A stretch of 64,000 nt of DNA from Asaia bogorensis. GTDB lineage: Bacteria; Pseudomonadota; Alphaproteobacteria; CACIAM-22H2. Location: NCBI GenBank assembly GCA_945901855.1, contig CAMDLT010000004.1:1-64000 (forward strand). Reading direction: 5' to 3'. This document shows, piece by piece, positions 57,886 through 64,000 of this stretch. Under the pieces are notes generated by a model. It saw only the letters and a program-made list of their open reading frames with translations. It did not search any database and had not been told where the DNA came from. Each line of letters starts with the position of its first letter. The first letter of the stretch is position 1. The position numbers were made by a program, and so were the translations under genes.

Positions 57886-59036
57886 TTTGCGGCGTCCAGC
57901 AGGCTGCGGCGGATTTTCTGGCTTTCGCTTTTAAGCTGGCCGCAGGCGGCCGAAATGTCTCGTCCGCGCGGCGTGCGCACCGGGCTCGAATAGCCCGCAT
58001 CGAACACGATCTGCGAAAACTTCTCGATCGCTTCGTCGGTCGAACATTCGAACGGCGCGCCCGGCCAGGCATTGAACGGGATCAGATTGACCTTGGCCGG
58101 AACGCCCGAAATGAGCTTCACCAGCGCGCGCGCATCGGCCGGACTGTCGTTGACGCCCTTCAGCATCACGTATTCGAACGTAATGCGCCGCGCGTTCGAA
58201 AGGCTGGGGTAGGTGCGGCAGGCGTCCATAAGTTCGGCGATCGGATATTTTTTGTTGAGCGGCACCAGCACGTCGCGCAATTCGTCCGTAACCGCATGCA
58301 GCGAAATCGCCAGCATCACGCGCAGCTCCTCGCCGCAGCGCTTGATCATCGGCGCCACGCCCGAGGTCGAGAGCGTGATCTTACGCTTCGAGATAGCAAG
58401 CCCTTCCTCGTCCATGGCGATCTTCATCGCCTTGGCGACGTTGGCGTAATTGAACAAGGGCTCGCCCATGCCCATCAGCACGACGTTGGTGAGCTTGCGG
58501 TTGCCCTCGGGACCGGGCCATTCGCCGAACGTGTCTTTGGCCAGCATGATCTGGCCGACGATTTCGGCGGGTGTGAGGTCGCGCACCAAGCGCTGCGTGC
58601 CCGTGTGGCAGAATTTGCAGGTGAGCGTGCAGCCGACCTGGCTCGAGATGCACAGCGTGCCGCGGTCTTCCTCGGGGATGTGGACGGTTTCGATTTCCTG
58701 GCCGTCCGGAAAACGCAGCAGCCATTTTTTAGTGCCGTCGATCGAATCCTGCAGGCGGCTGATCTCGGGCCGATGTACGGCATACCGCTCGGCCAGTTTG
58801 GCGCGCAGTTTTTTCGACATATCGGTCATGTCGCCAAAATCGCGCGCACCCTTGGCGTACATCCATCCCCAAAGTTGGCGCGCCCGGAACGCAGGCTCGC
58901 CCAGTTCCTTGAACAGCGCAGCCAATTCCTCACGCGTCAACCCGACGAGGTTGCTGCGCCCGTCCGGGCTTTGGGGCGCCGGCAAGCTTTCTTTGAACGG
59001 GGCAAGTTCGGGCGCGGGAACGATAGGCTCAAGCAT
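57882..59036 (-). CDS. rlmN: Dual-specificity 23S rRNA A2503 / tRNA A37 C2-methyltransferase RlmN
   Basis: A radical SAM methylase of 384 residues that methylates C2 of A2503 in 23S rRNA and A37 in some tRNAs. The cluster motif is [13 protein letters not shown] near 136. The methyl-carrying cysteines are in [10 protein letters not shown] near 126 and [13 protein letters not shown] near 362. [17 protein letters not shown] near 190 and [19 protein letters not shown] near 246 are diagnostic. The N-terminal RNA-binding accessory domain is present (about 25-110). Confidence 0.96.
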   Translation of the reverse strand: MLEPIVPAPELAPFKESLPAPQSPDGRSNLVGLTREELAALFKELGEPAFRARQLWGWMYAKGARDFGDMTDMSKKLRAKLAERYAVHRPEISRLQDSIDGTKKWLLRFPDGQEIETVHIPEEDRGTLCISSQVGCTLTCKFCHTGTQRLVRDLTPAEIVGQIMLAKDTFGEWPGPEGNRKLTNVVLMGMGEPLFNYANVAKAMKIAMDEEGLAISKRKITLSTSGVAPMIKRCGEELRVMLAISLHAVTDELRDVLVPLNKKYPIAELMDACRTYPSLSNARRITFEYVMLKGVNDSPADARALVKLISGVPAKVNLIPFNAWPGAPFECSTDEAIEKFSQIVFDAGYSSPVRTPRGRDISAACGQLKSESQKIRRSLLDAAN

Positions 59037-59084
59037 CCCCGCTATATAAGCGGGGTTGGTGGCGATGTCATCCGACCTGTCGAG

Positions 59085-59684
59085 CTAACGTCGAACGTTG
59101 CACGCCTTGTCGATATCGGCCAAAGCGCGTGCAAAACCGGCCAGATTGTAGGTGTCCGTTGTTTCCGTACCGCGGGCAGAAACACCGCGCACGAGTGCGA
59201 CCGCACGCGGTTGCGCCTGGCGCAGCGCATCGACGACGGTACGGCTGGCCGCGTCGTCGCGCGTCCAAGCCTTATCGGAATTGGCTTGGTCGAAGGTCGA
59301 AAGCGGCGTTTTTATACGACCGATTTCGATTTCGTGCGCGCCATTGTCGCGCAACGGATATGCTGCGAACCACGTTACTTCGTTGGATTTGTTGACGTTC
59401 GGGTAATGCGCGACGCTCAAGGTCGGTTCGCCGCGCCGTGCACCCGCAGGTTTGCTTTCGGTCTTTGCCGGGCGGCCGATCAGGTAGCAGACTCGGCCTG
59501 GCCCTACGCCCGCTTCGGCCGCAAGCCAGCCGTCATAGACCCCAAGCTGGCGCGGCGCACCACTGGCAGGCGCTGGCGCCGGCGTCGCTTGCGGAGCTGG
59601 AGCAGCCGGACGCTGTTGGGCCTGCGCAAAAGGGGCGCCCAATAAGAACAAAACAATAACACCCGTGCAGGACGAAATCTTCAT
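59085..59684 (-). CDS. IalB-like (invasion-associated locus B) secreted protein
   Basis: A 199-residue secreted protein. A Sec signal (core VIVLFLLGAPFAQA) is cut before QQRPAA. A proline/alanine-rich linker covers about 24-44. The globular part has LGVYDGWLAAEAGVG, CYLIGRPAKTESKP, RRGEPTLSVAHYP and the end LADIDKACNVRR, with two cysteines that could pair, all typical of the IalB family. Its function outside Bartonella invasion is unknown. It is divergent from the rpoE gene, whose putative promoter lies ten bases upstream of its ATG. Confidence 0.8.
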   Translation of the reverse strand: MKISSCTGVIVLFLLGAPFAQAQQRPAAPAPQATPAPAPASGAPRQLGVYDGWLAAEAGVGPGRVCYLIGRPAKTESKPAGARRGEPTLSVAHYPNVNKSNEVTWFAAYPLRDNGAHEIEIGRIKTPLSTFDQANSDKAWTRDDAASRTVVDALRQAQPRAVALVRGVSARGTETTDTYNLAGFARALADIDKACNVRR

Positions 59685-59693
59685 GGGGCATCG

Positions 59694-59720
59694 TGATCCA
59701 TTGTTTGAAGAACAGCGTAT
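59694..59720 (+). promoter_or_regulatory. Putative ECF (RpoE/ECF11-type) promoter, autoregulatory
   Basis: TGATCC (59694-59699), 16 bases and CGTAT (59716-59720), matching the TGATC...CGTA pattern recalled for RpoE-ChrR promoters in Rhodobacter. It points to the rpoE gene at 59836 with a leader of about 110 bases. Confidence 0.5.
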
Positions 59721-59835
59721 CGCATTGCGCATGATGATCGTCAACCGCCCAAGCGCCGTCGCGAGACAACCCGATTGCGCCGGAACCGCCGGTGTAACGA
59801 TTGCGCTGTTCGCGCGAGGCTCTATACAAGGCGCT

Positions 59836-60420
59836 ATGGCATCCCCGCCGGACACCGCATCTCTCGCCGCCGCCTCGCTGGAGAGTCAAATCCGCGACTT
59901 GGCGGCGGTCGCGCGCGAACAAGATCGCGGTGCATTCGCGCGGCTGTTCGCGCATTTCGCGCCACGTGTGAAGGGTTATTTGCTGCGCCTGGGAGCCGAG
60001 CGCGCGCAGGCCGAAGATTTGATGCAAGAGGTGATGTTGACCGTCTGGCGCAAGGCCCCCGCTTACGACCCCAAACTGGCCAGCCCCAGCACCTGGATTT
60101 TTGCGATCGCGCGCAACCGGCGCATCGACGCGCTGCGACGCGACAAGCGTACAGCGCTCGATCCCAGCGATCCAGGCTTGCTGCCAGAAGCCGAGTTGCT
60201 TCCCGACCGCGCCCTCGATGCGGGGGCATGGGAACGGCGTCTGGCAGGGGCCATTGGCGGTCTGCCACCCGAACAGGCGCAGATGCTGCGTTTGGCCTAT
60301 TACGAAGACCGTTCGCACGGCGACATTGCGGCGAGCCTGCGTTTGCCACTGGGCACCGTTAAGTCGCGTTTGCGCCTTGCCATCGCGCGCTTGCGCACTA
60401 TGTTCGAACCGGACGCTTGA
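59836..60420 (+). CDS. rpoE: ECF RNA polymerase sigma factor, RpoE/ECF11-like
   Basis: A 194-residue ECF sigma factor. Region 2 (about 35-100) has FARLFAHFAPRVKGYLLRLG, AEDLMQEVMLTVWRKAP and TWIFAIARNRRIDALRR; region 4 (about 130-188) has LPPEQAQMLRLAYYEDRSHG and LPLGTVKSRLRLAIARLR. The next gene encodes a ChrR-like anti-sigma factor, which with the size and sequence indicates the RpoE-ChrR singlet-oxygen response pair. The ATG at 59836 begins a variable leader before the conserved part. Confidence 0.9.
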   Translation: MASPPDTASLAAASLESQIRDLAAVAREQDRGAFARLFAHFAPRVKGYLLRLGAERAQAEDLMQEVMLTVWRKAPAYDPKLASPSTWIFAIARNRRIDALRRDKRTALDPSDPGLLPEAELLPDRALDAGAWERRLAGAIGGLPPEQAQMLRLAYYEDRSHGDIAASLRLPLGTVKSRLRLAIARLRTMFEPDA

Positions 60421-60422
60421 GA

Positions 60423-61088
60423 ATGGAACGCATGACCCAAAATTCTCCGATCGCCGACGAGTGGATTCTCGACCACGCTGCCGGCACGACGCCCGAACCC
60501 GTCGCGGTTCTACTCGAAGCGCACTTGGCGCTGTCGGCTCCCGCCCGTGCAACCTACGCGCGGCTGGCCGCGGTGGGCGGCGTACTGCTCGAGCAGCAAG
60601 CGCCCGCCGACCTCGCACCGGGCAGTCTCGAAAAGTTCTTTGCGCGCGTCGATCTTGGTAATGCGCCGCCGGTGCGCGTGCGCGAATCGCATCCTGTGTT
60701 GCCCGAGGCCTTGCTTGCTTATACGGGCGCCGACATCGAGGCGCTCGCCTGGCAGCGCGTGGTCAAGGGCGTCGAACGCGCCCCGCTCAAGCTGGCTTAT
60801 CCAAGCCCCTACGACATGAGCCTTCTGCGCATTGCGGGCGGCAAGTCGATCCCGCAGCATACGCACGAAGGCGACGAATTGCTGTTGGTGCTGGCAGGCG
60901 CATTTGAAGACGGACGCGGCCACTACAAGCGCGGCGACGTTTGCGCGGCCGACGAAAGCGTCGACCATGCGCCCAACGCCGATCGTGCGGCCGATTGCGT
61001 GTGCTTGCATGTCGCCAACGCGCCGATCAAGCTGACCGGGCCTTTCGGGCGCCTGATCAATCCGCTGCTGCGCTTGGCGCGACGCTAG
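60423..61088 (+). CDS. chrR: ChrR-like cupin anti-sigma factor lacking the zinc cysteines
   Basis: A 221-residue anti-sigma factor. The N-terminal anti-sigma domain has DEWILDHAAGTTPEPVAVLL and EAHLALSAPARATYARL; the H-x3-C-x2-C zinc motif of ChrR is here H-x3-S-x2-A, so the metal-binding cysteines are missing. The C-terminal cupin keeps metal ligands: the two histidines and glutamate in PQHTHEGDELLLVLAG near 139 and a later histidine in VDHAPN. In Rhodobacter the cupin is needed for the singlet-oxygen response. Start candidates are TTG 60417, ATG 60423 and ATG 60432; none has a strong ribosome site. Confidence 0.85.
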   Translation: MERMTQNSPIADEWILDHAAGTTPEPVAVLLEAHLALSAPARATYARLAAVGGVLLEQQAPADLAPGSLEKFFARVDLGNAPPVRVRESHPVLPEALLAYTGADIEALAWQRVVKGVERAPLKLAYPSPYDMSLLRIAGGKSIPQHTHEGDELLLVLAGAFEDGRGHYKRGDVCAADESVDHAPNADRAADCVCLHVANAPIKLTGPFGRLINPLLRLARR

Positions 61089-61089
61089 T

Positions 61090-61563
61090 TCAGCCGCCGG
61101 GAAGAATCGGGCGCGCATCGTGGGCGCGCATCGAGAGCACGCGATCATACATGACCAGCGCGCCGGCCAGCGACACGTTGATGCAAAACTTGGTCGGTAT
61201 CTTGATCACGAATTTGCAGAGCCTGACCATCGCGGGCGACAGCGAGCCGCGCTCGGGCCCCAGGACATAAGCAGCCGCGCGCGGATGGCGAAAGCGCGGC
61301 AGGTCGATCGCATCGTCGGTCAGTTCGATCCCCACAAGCGTGCAGCCGATCGGCAATTGCATGCCCGCGATCGACGGCCAATCGTAGATCGGCACGCTTT
61401 GCGAGGCGTCGGAGGTATCGGCCAAATTGGCCTCACGCCGCTCGAAGGCGGCTGCGACCGTAAAGACGAATGCAGCGTCGAAGGCGTGCGCCGTTCGCGC
61501 CAGAGCCCCCAAATTCATGGGCTTCGAGATGCCCTCCGCGCCGATGCCGAAATAACCCTTCAT
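61090..61563 (-). CDS. TrmH/SpoU family RNA methyltransferase
   Basis: A 157-residue SPOUT methylase consisting only of the catalytic domain. Motif 1 is KPMNLGALARTAHAFDAAFV near 14, motif 2 AAYVLGPERGSLSPAMV near 97 and motif 3 FCINVSLAGALVMYDRVLSM near 126, forming the trefoil-knot SAM site. The ATG at 61563 follows AAGGT by ten bases. RNA target (tRNA or rRNA) is not assignable. It ends one base from the chrR stop, tail to tail. Confidence 0.88.
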   Translation of the reverse strand: MKGYFGIGAEGISKPMNLGALARTAHAFDAAFVFTVAAAFERREANLADTSDASQSVPIYDWPSIAGMQLPIGCTLVGIELTDDAIDLPRFRHPRAAAYVLGPERGSLSPAMVRLCKFVIKIPTKFCINVSLAGALVMYDRVLSMRAHDARPILPGG

Positions 61564-61613
61564 GATCGGCGGACCTTGCCCTTTGGCGCGCGGCAAGGCA
61601 AGTTCCCCCGATC

Positions 61614-62615
61614 ATGAAAGAATCGCTGATCGTCGAAGTCCTGCGCGGCCGCCATGTCGAAAGCCGCCATCGCGCCATTGTGGCCATCGCGACACCCGAG
61701 GGCTCGCTCGTCGAGGCCCACGGCGACGTCGATCTGCCGGTGTTTCCGCGCTCGGCCATCAAGCCGATCCAATCGCTGGGCTTGCTGGAGAGCGGCGCCG
61801 CCGACGCGTTTGGCTGTTCGAGCGCCGAGATCGCGATTTCGGCCGCGAGCCATGGGGGCGAGCCCATGCACACCCAAACGGTCGTCGGATGGCTCAATCG
61901 CATGGGGCTCGATGTGGGCGACCTCGAATGCGGCGCGCATCTGCCGACGCACGCGCCAAGCGCCCATCTGTTGGTTCGGGCCCTCGAAGAGCCCGACGCC
62001 ACGCACAACAATTGCTCGGGAAAACATACCGGCATGCTGGCCGTTTGCCGCCATCTGGGTTGGCCCACCAAGGGCTATATCGATCCCGCCCACCCGCTGC
62101 AACAACGTATCGTCGAAACCTACGAGGCCATGCTGGGCTTGTCGCTGGGCGCGGCGCCCACCGGATTCGACGGCTGCTCGCTGCCGCAGATCGCCGTGCC
62201 CGTGCGCAGCCTTGCCGTCGCCATCGCGCGCTTGGGCAGCCCCGAAGGGCTCGACGCCGCGCGCGCGGCGGCCTGTTCGCGCATGGCCGCTGCCATCATC
62301 GCCAATCCGTTCATGCTGGCGGGATCGGGGCGCTTCTGTACGCGTGCTTTGCAAACGGCACGCGGGCGCGCGGTGCTCAAAACCGGGGCCGAAGGTGTCT
62401 ATATGGCCGCAATTCCAAAAAAGCGCATTGGCATCGCGCTCAAAGTCGAAGACGGGGCCGGACGCGCCGCCGAAGTTGCGATGGCGCGCTTGCTCGACCG
62501 CTTCGGCGCTTTTGCCGAAGCCCCGCGCGCCGAAGTCGAAGCGCTGCTTGCGCCGCAGATCGCAAACGCCAATGGCTGGAACGTCGGCGCCATTCGCGCA
62601 GCCCCCAACTGGTAA
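61614..62615 (+). CDS. Asparaginase II (Rhizobium etli ReAV-type, PF06089)
   Basis: A 333-residue L-asparaginase of the class unrelated to E. coli AnsA/B. The catalytic serine-lysine pair is PRSAIKPIQS near 46, and the zinc-binding residues are in NNCSGKHTGM (Cys and Lys near 127-130) and FDGCSLP near 180, matching Cys135, Lys138 and Cys189 of ReAV. SAASHGGEPMHTQ near 81 and FMLAGSGRFCT near 228 also fit. It hydrolyses asparagine to aspartate and ammonia in the cytosol. One base overlaps the next gene. Confidence 0.92.
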   Translation: MKESLIVEVLRGRHVESRHRAIVAIATPEGSLVEAHGDVDLPVFPRSAIKPIQSLGLLESGAADAFGCSSAEIAISAASHGGEPMHTQTVVGWLNRMGLDVGDLECGAHLPTHAPSAHLLVRALEEPDATHNNCSGKHTGMLAVCRHLGWPTKGYIDPAHPLQQRIVETYEAMLGLSLGAAPTGFDGCSLPQIAVPVRSLAVAIARLGSPEGLDAARAAACSRMAAAIIANPFMLAGSGRFCTRALQTARGRAVLKTGAEGVYMAAIPKKRIGIALKVEDGAGRAAEVAMARLLDRFGAFAEAPRAEVEALLAPQIANANGWNVGAIRAAPNW

Positions 62616-63592
62616 TGCGCGCGATCGTTTGCAGCGCGATTGCCGACCCGCCAGCCCTCGTCTTGGGCGATCTGCCGACTCCCCAATTGGGACCGGGCGA
62701 ATTGCGCGTGCGCGTGCGCGCCGCAGGCGTCAATTTCGCCGACACGCTGATGGTGCGCGGCAAGTACCAGGCGCGGCCCGAGTTTCCGTTCGTACCGGGC
62801 ATGGAAATGGCGGGCGAAATCGACGGGCTTGGTGCGGGCGTAACCGGCTTTGCCATCGACGACCGCATATTGGCGACGAGTGAAAACGGCGCGTTTGCGG
62901 AGTTCGCGCGCGTGCGCGCGAGCGAATGCGCAAAAATTCCCGACACGATGGATTTTGCGACGGCGGCAGCCTTCCCGATCGTTTACGGCACCGCGCATGG
63001 CGGACTTGCCTGGCGCGCCAATCTGCAACCCGACGAGACCTTGCTTGTGCTGGGCGCGGCCGGCGGCGTGGGTTTGGCTGCGGTCGAGGTCGGCAAGGCG
63101 ATGGGCGCTTTTGTGTACGCCGCGACGAGCGACGCGGCGCGCGGCGAGATCGCCCTGTCGCACGGTGCCGACACGGCCATCGACTACGCCGCCGAAGACA
63201 TGCGCGAAGTCGTGCGCAAACTGACCAACGGCAAAGGCGCGGACGTGGTGTTCGATCCGGTCGGCGGGACCGCCTTCGATGCAGCGTTGCGCGCGACCGC
63301 ATGGGAAGGACGGATTGTCGTGGTTGGCTTCGCGTCCGGTCAAATTCCGCAGATCCCAGCCAATCTTCTGCTGGTCAAGAACATTGCCGCCCTCGGTTTC
63401 TTCTGGGGCAGCTACCGCACGCACGCCCCTGCTCGCCTCAAAGCATCGCTTGAGACGCTTCTGGGTTGGTGGTCGCAAGGTCTGCTCAAACCGCGCGTCG
63501 ATGCCCGCTTCAAGTTGGCCGATACGGCACACGCGCTCGCCCACCTCACCGACCGCAAAGGCACCGGAAAAGCCGTGATCGAAATCGCATGA
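62615..63592 (+). CDS. NADPH:quinone oxidoreductase (zinc-free MDR family)
   Basis: A 325-residue QOR-type medium-chain reductase. GVNFADTLMVRGKYQ near 42, the NADPH loop LVLGAAGGVGLAAVEVGKAM near 142 and the family end LADTAHALAHLTDRKGTGKA near 299 are diagnostic. The zinc-binding cysteines of alcohol dehydrogenases are absent. It reduces quinones or enones with NADPH. The ATG at 62615 uses the last base of the asparaginase TAA; the stop overlaps the next gene. Confidence 0.9.
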   Translation: MRAIVCSAIADPPALVLGDLPTPQLGPGELRVRVRAAGVNFADTLMVRGKYQARPEFPFVPGMEMAGEIDGLGAGVTGFAIDDRILATSENGAFAEFARVRASECAKIPDTMDFATAAAFPIVYGTAHGGLAWRANLQPDETLLVLGAAGGVGLAAVEVGKAMGAFVYAATSDAARGEIALSHGADTAIDYAAEDMREVVRKLTNGKGADVVFDPVGGTAFDAALRATAWEGRIVVVGFASGQIPQIPANLLLVKNIAALGFFWGSYRTHAPARLKASLETLLGWWSQGLLKPRVDARFKLADTAHALAHLTDRKGTGKAVIEIA

Positions 63593-64000
63593 GCACCGAA
63601 AACGACACCCGCCGCAACGAGAGCCGTGTCGCGCATCTGCTGCACGCACGCGCCGACATCGCCCCCGGCGACCCGATCGCGCCACCGATCGTAATGGCGA
63701 GTTCCTACCATCTGCCCGGCTTGCCGACGGATGCGCCGTTCCAGTACGGGCGCTTTCACAATCCCAGTTGGGATGCGGTCGAGCACGCGCTGGCAATTCT
63801 GGAAGACGCGCCCGTCGTCGGGTTTCCGTCGGGCATGGCGGCGATCGCGGCCGTGCTGTATTCGACCCTGCGCAGCGGCGATCGCGTTTTGCTGCCGTCG
63901 GACGGCTATTACACGATCCGGGCATTAGCCGAACGGTTCTTGACGCCACTCGGCGTTTCTTGGGACACGCGCGCGACGGCAAAGTTTCTCCAGGGCGGCT
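63589..64000 (+). CDS. Cys/Met metabolism PLP-dependent enzyme, 5' part only
   Basis: The first 137 residues of a cystathionine gamma/beta-lyase or gamma-synthase family protein; the rest is beyond the window. DPIAPPIVMASSYH near 28, FQYGRFHNPSWDAVEHALA near 51 (family Y-x-R-x-x-N-P) and GFPSGMAAIAAVLYSTLRSG near 78 with GDRVLLPSDGYYTIR are typical of the PLP fold type I N-terminus. The lysine that binds PLP is not in view. The start overlaps the quinone reductase stop, so asparaginase, reductase and this enzyme form one transcript. Confidence 0.85.
   Translation, partial: MSTENDTRRNESRVAHLLHARADIAPGDPIAPPIVMASSYHLPGLPTDAPFQYGRFHNPSWDAVEHALAILEDAPVVGFPSGMAAIAAVLYSTLRSGDRVLLPSDGYYTIRALAERFLTPLGVSWDTRATAKFLQGG

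Overview
This 64 kb window is high-GC chromosomal DNA, almost fully coding, with genes packed in chains that overlap by four bases (ATGA or GTGA). The gene content points to an alphaproteobacterium, probably of the Rhodospirillales type: an RpoE/ChrR-type sigma/anti-sigma pair, an IalB-like protein, a PAS_5 protein, System I cytochrome c maturation, AddAB recombination, AmgK/MurU recycling and a BluB homologue. This placement is inferred from gene families only. I see no insertion sequence, prophage, CRISPR array or plasmid function.

Layout. 1-4.3 kb (minus): a NuoE-NuoF fused flavoprotein cut by the window edge, a cupin, a glutathione S-transferase and an NhaP2-type antiporter. 4.4-8.2 kb (plus): a methyltransferase, ispE, the GDP-fucose pair gmd-fcl and tRNA-Gln. 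8.2-12.8 kb (minus): an operon of a radical SAM/SPASM enzyme followed by a YnjB-C-D ABC importer. 13.0-18.7 kb (minus): an unusual redox cassette of monoheme cytochrome c, P-type ATPase, membrane-anchored FAD/NAD/[2Fe-2S] reductase, b-type cytochrome and a small octaheme cytochrome c. 18.9-19.9 kb (minus): a ferredoxin-NADP reductase. 20.0-28.9 kb (plus): tsaE-amgK-murU-addB-addA, then trxA with its own promoter and a bidirectional terminator. 29.2-37.8 kb (minus): an eight-gene surface-polysaccharide cluster. 38.0-39.7 kb (plus): a flavin reductase and an MFS transporter. 39.8-44.4 kb: a frameshifted bluB, a fumarylacetoacetase-family hydrolase, a gentisate dioxygenase, a SulP transporter and a 42-residue small protein. 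44.7-52.0 kb (plus): a complete ccmABCDEFGHI operon, with an intrinsic-terminator hairpin 16 bases before ccmA. 52.0-64 kb: a PAS protein, NDH-2, tRNA-Ala(CGC), yggT-DUF167-folD, DUF3253-argG, a methyltransferase, rlmN, an IalB-like protein, rpoE-chrR, a TrmH-type methylase, asparaginase II, a quinone oxidoreductase and a truncated PLP enzyme.

How it fits together. The ccm operon makes the c-type cytochromes of the cell, which would include the monoheme and octaheme cytochromes encoded here. NDH-2 and the reductase cassette are separate routes for NAD(P)H electrons. GDP-fucose made by gmd-fcl could feed the glycosyltransferase cluster, but no fucosyltransferase is identified. The best candidates for an undescribed system are the redox/P-type ATPase cassette, whose pump lacks most of the SERCA calcium ligands and carries His, Glu and Cys at or near those positions, and the radical SAM plus Tat-exported YnjBCD operon. 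The strongest single-gene anomaly is a one-base frameshift in bluB. Residue numbers are counted by hand from the chosen starts; family assignments rest on motif recognition, with no database search.
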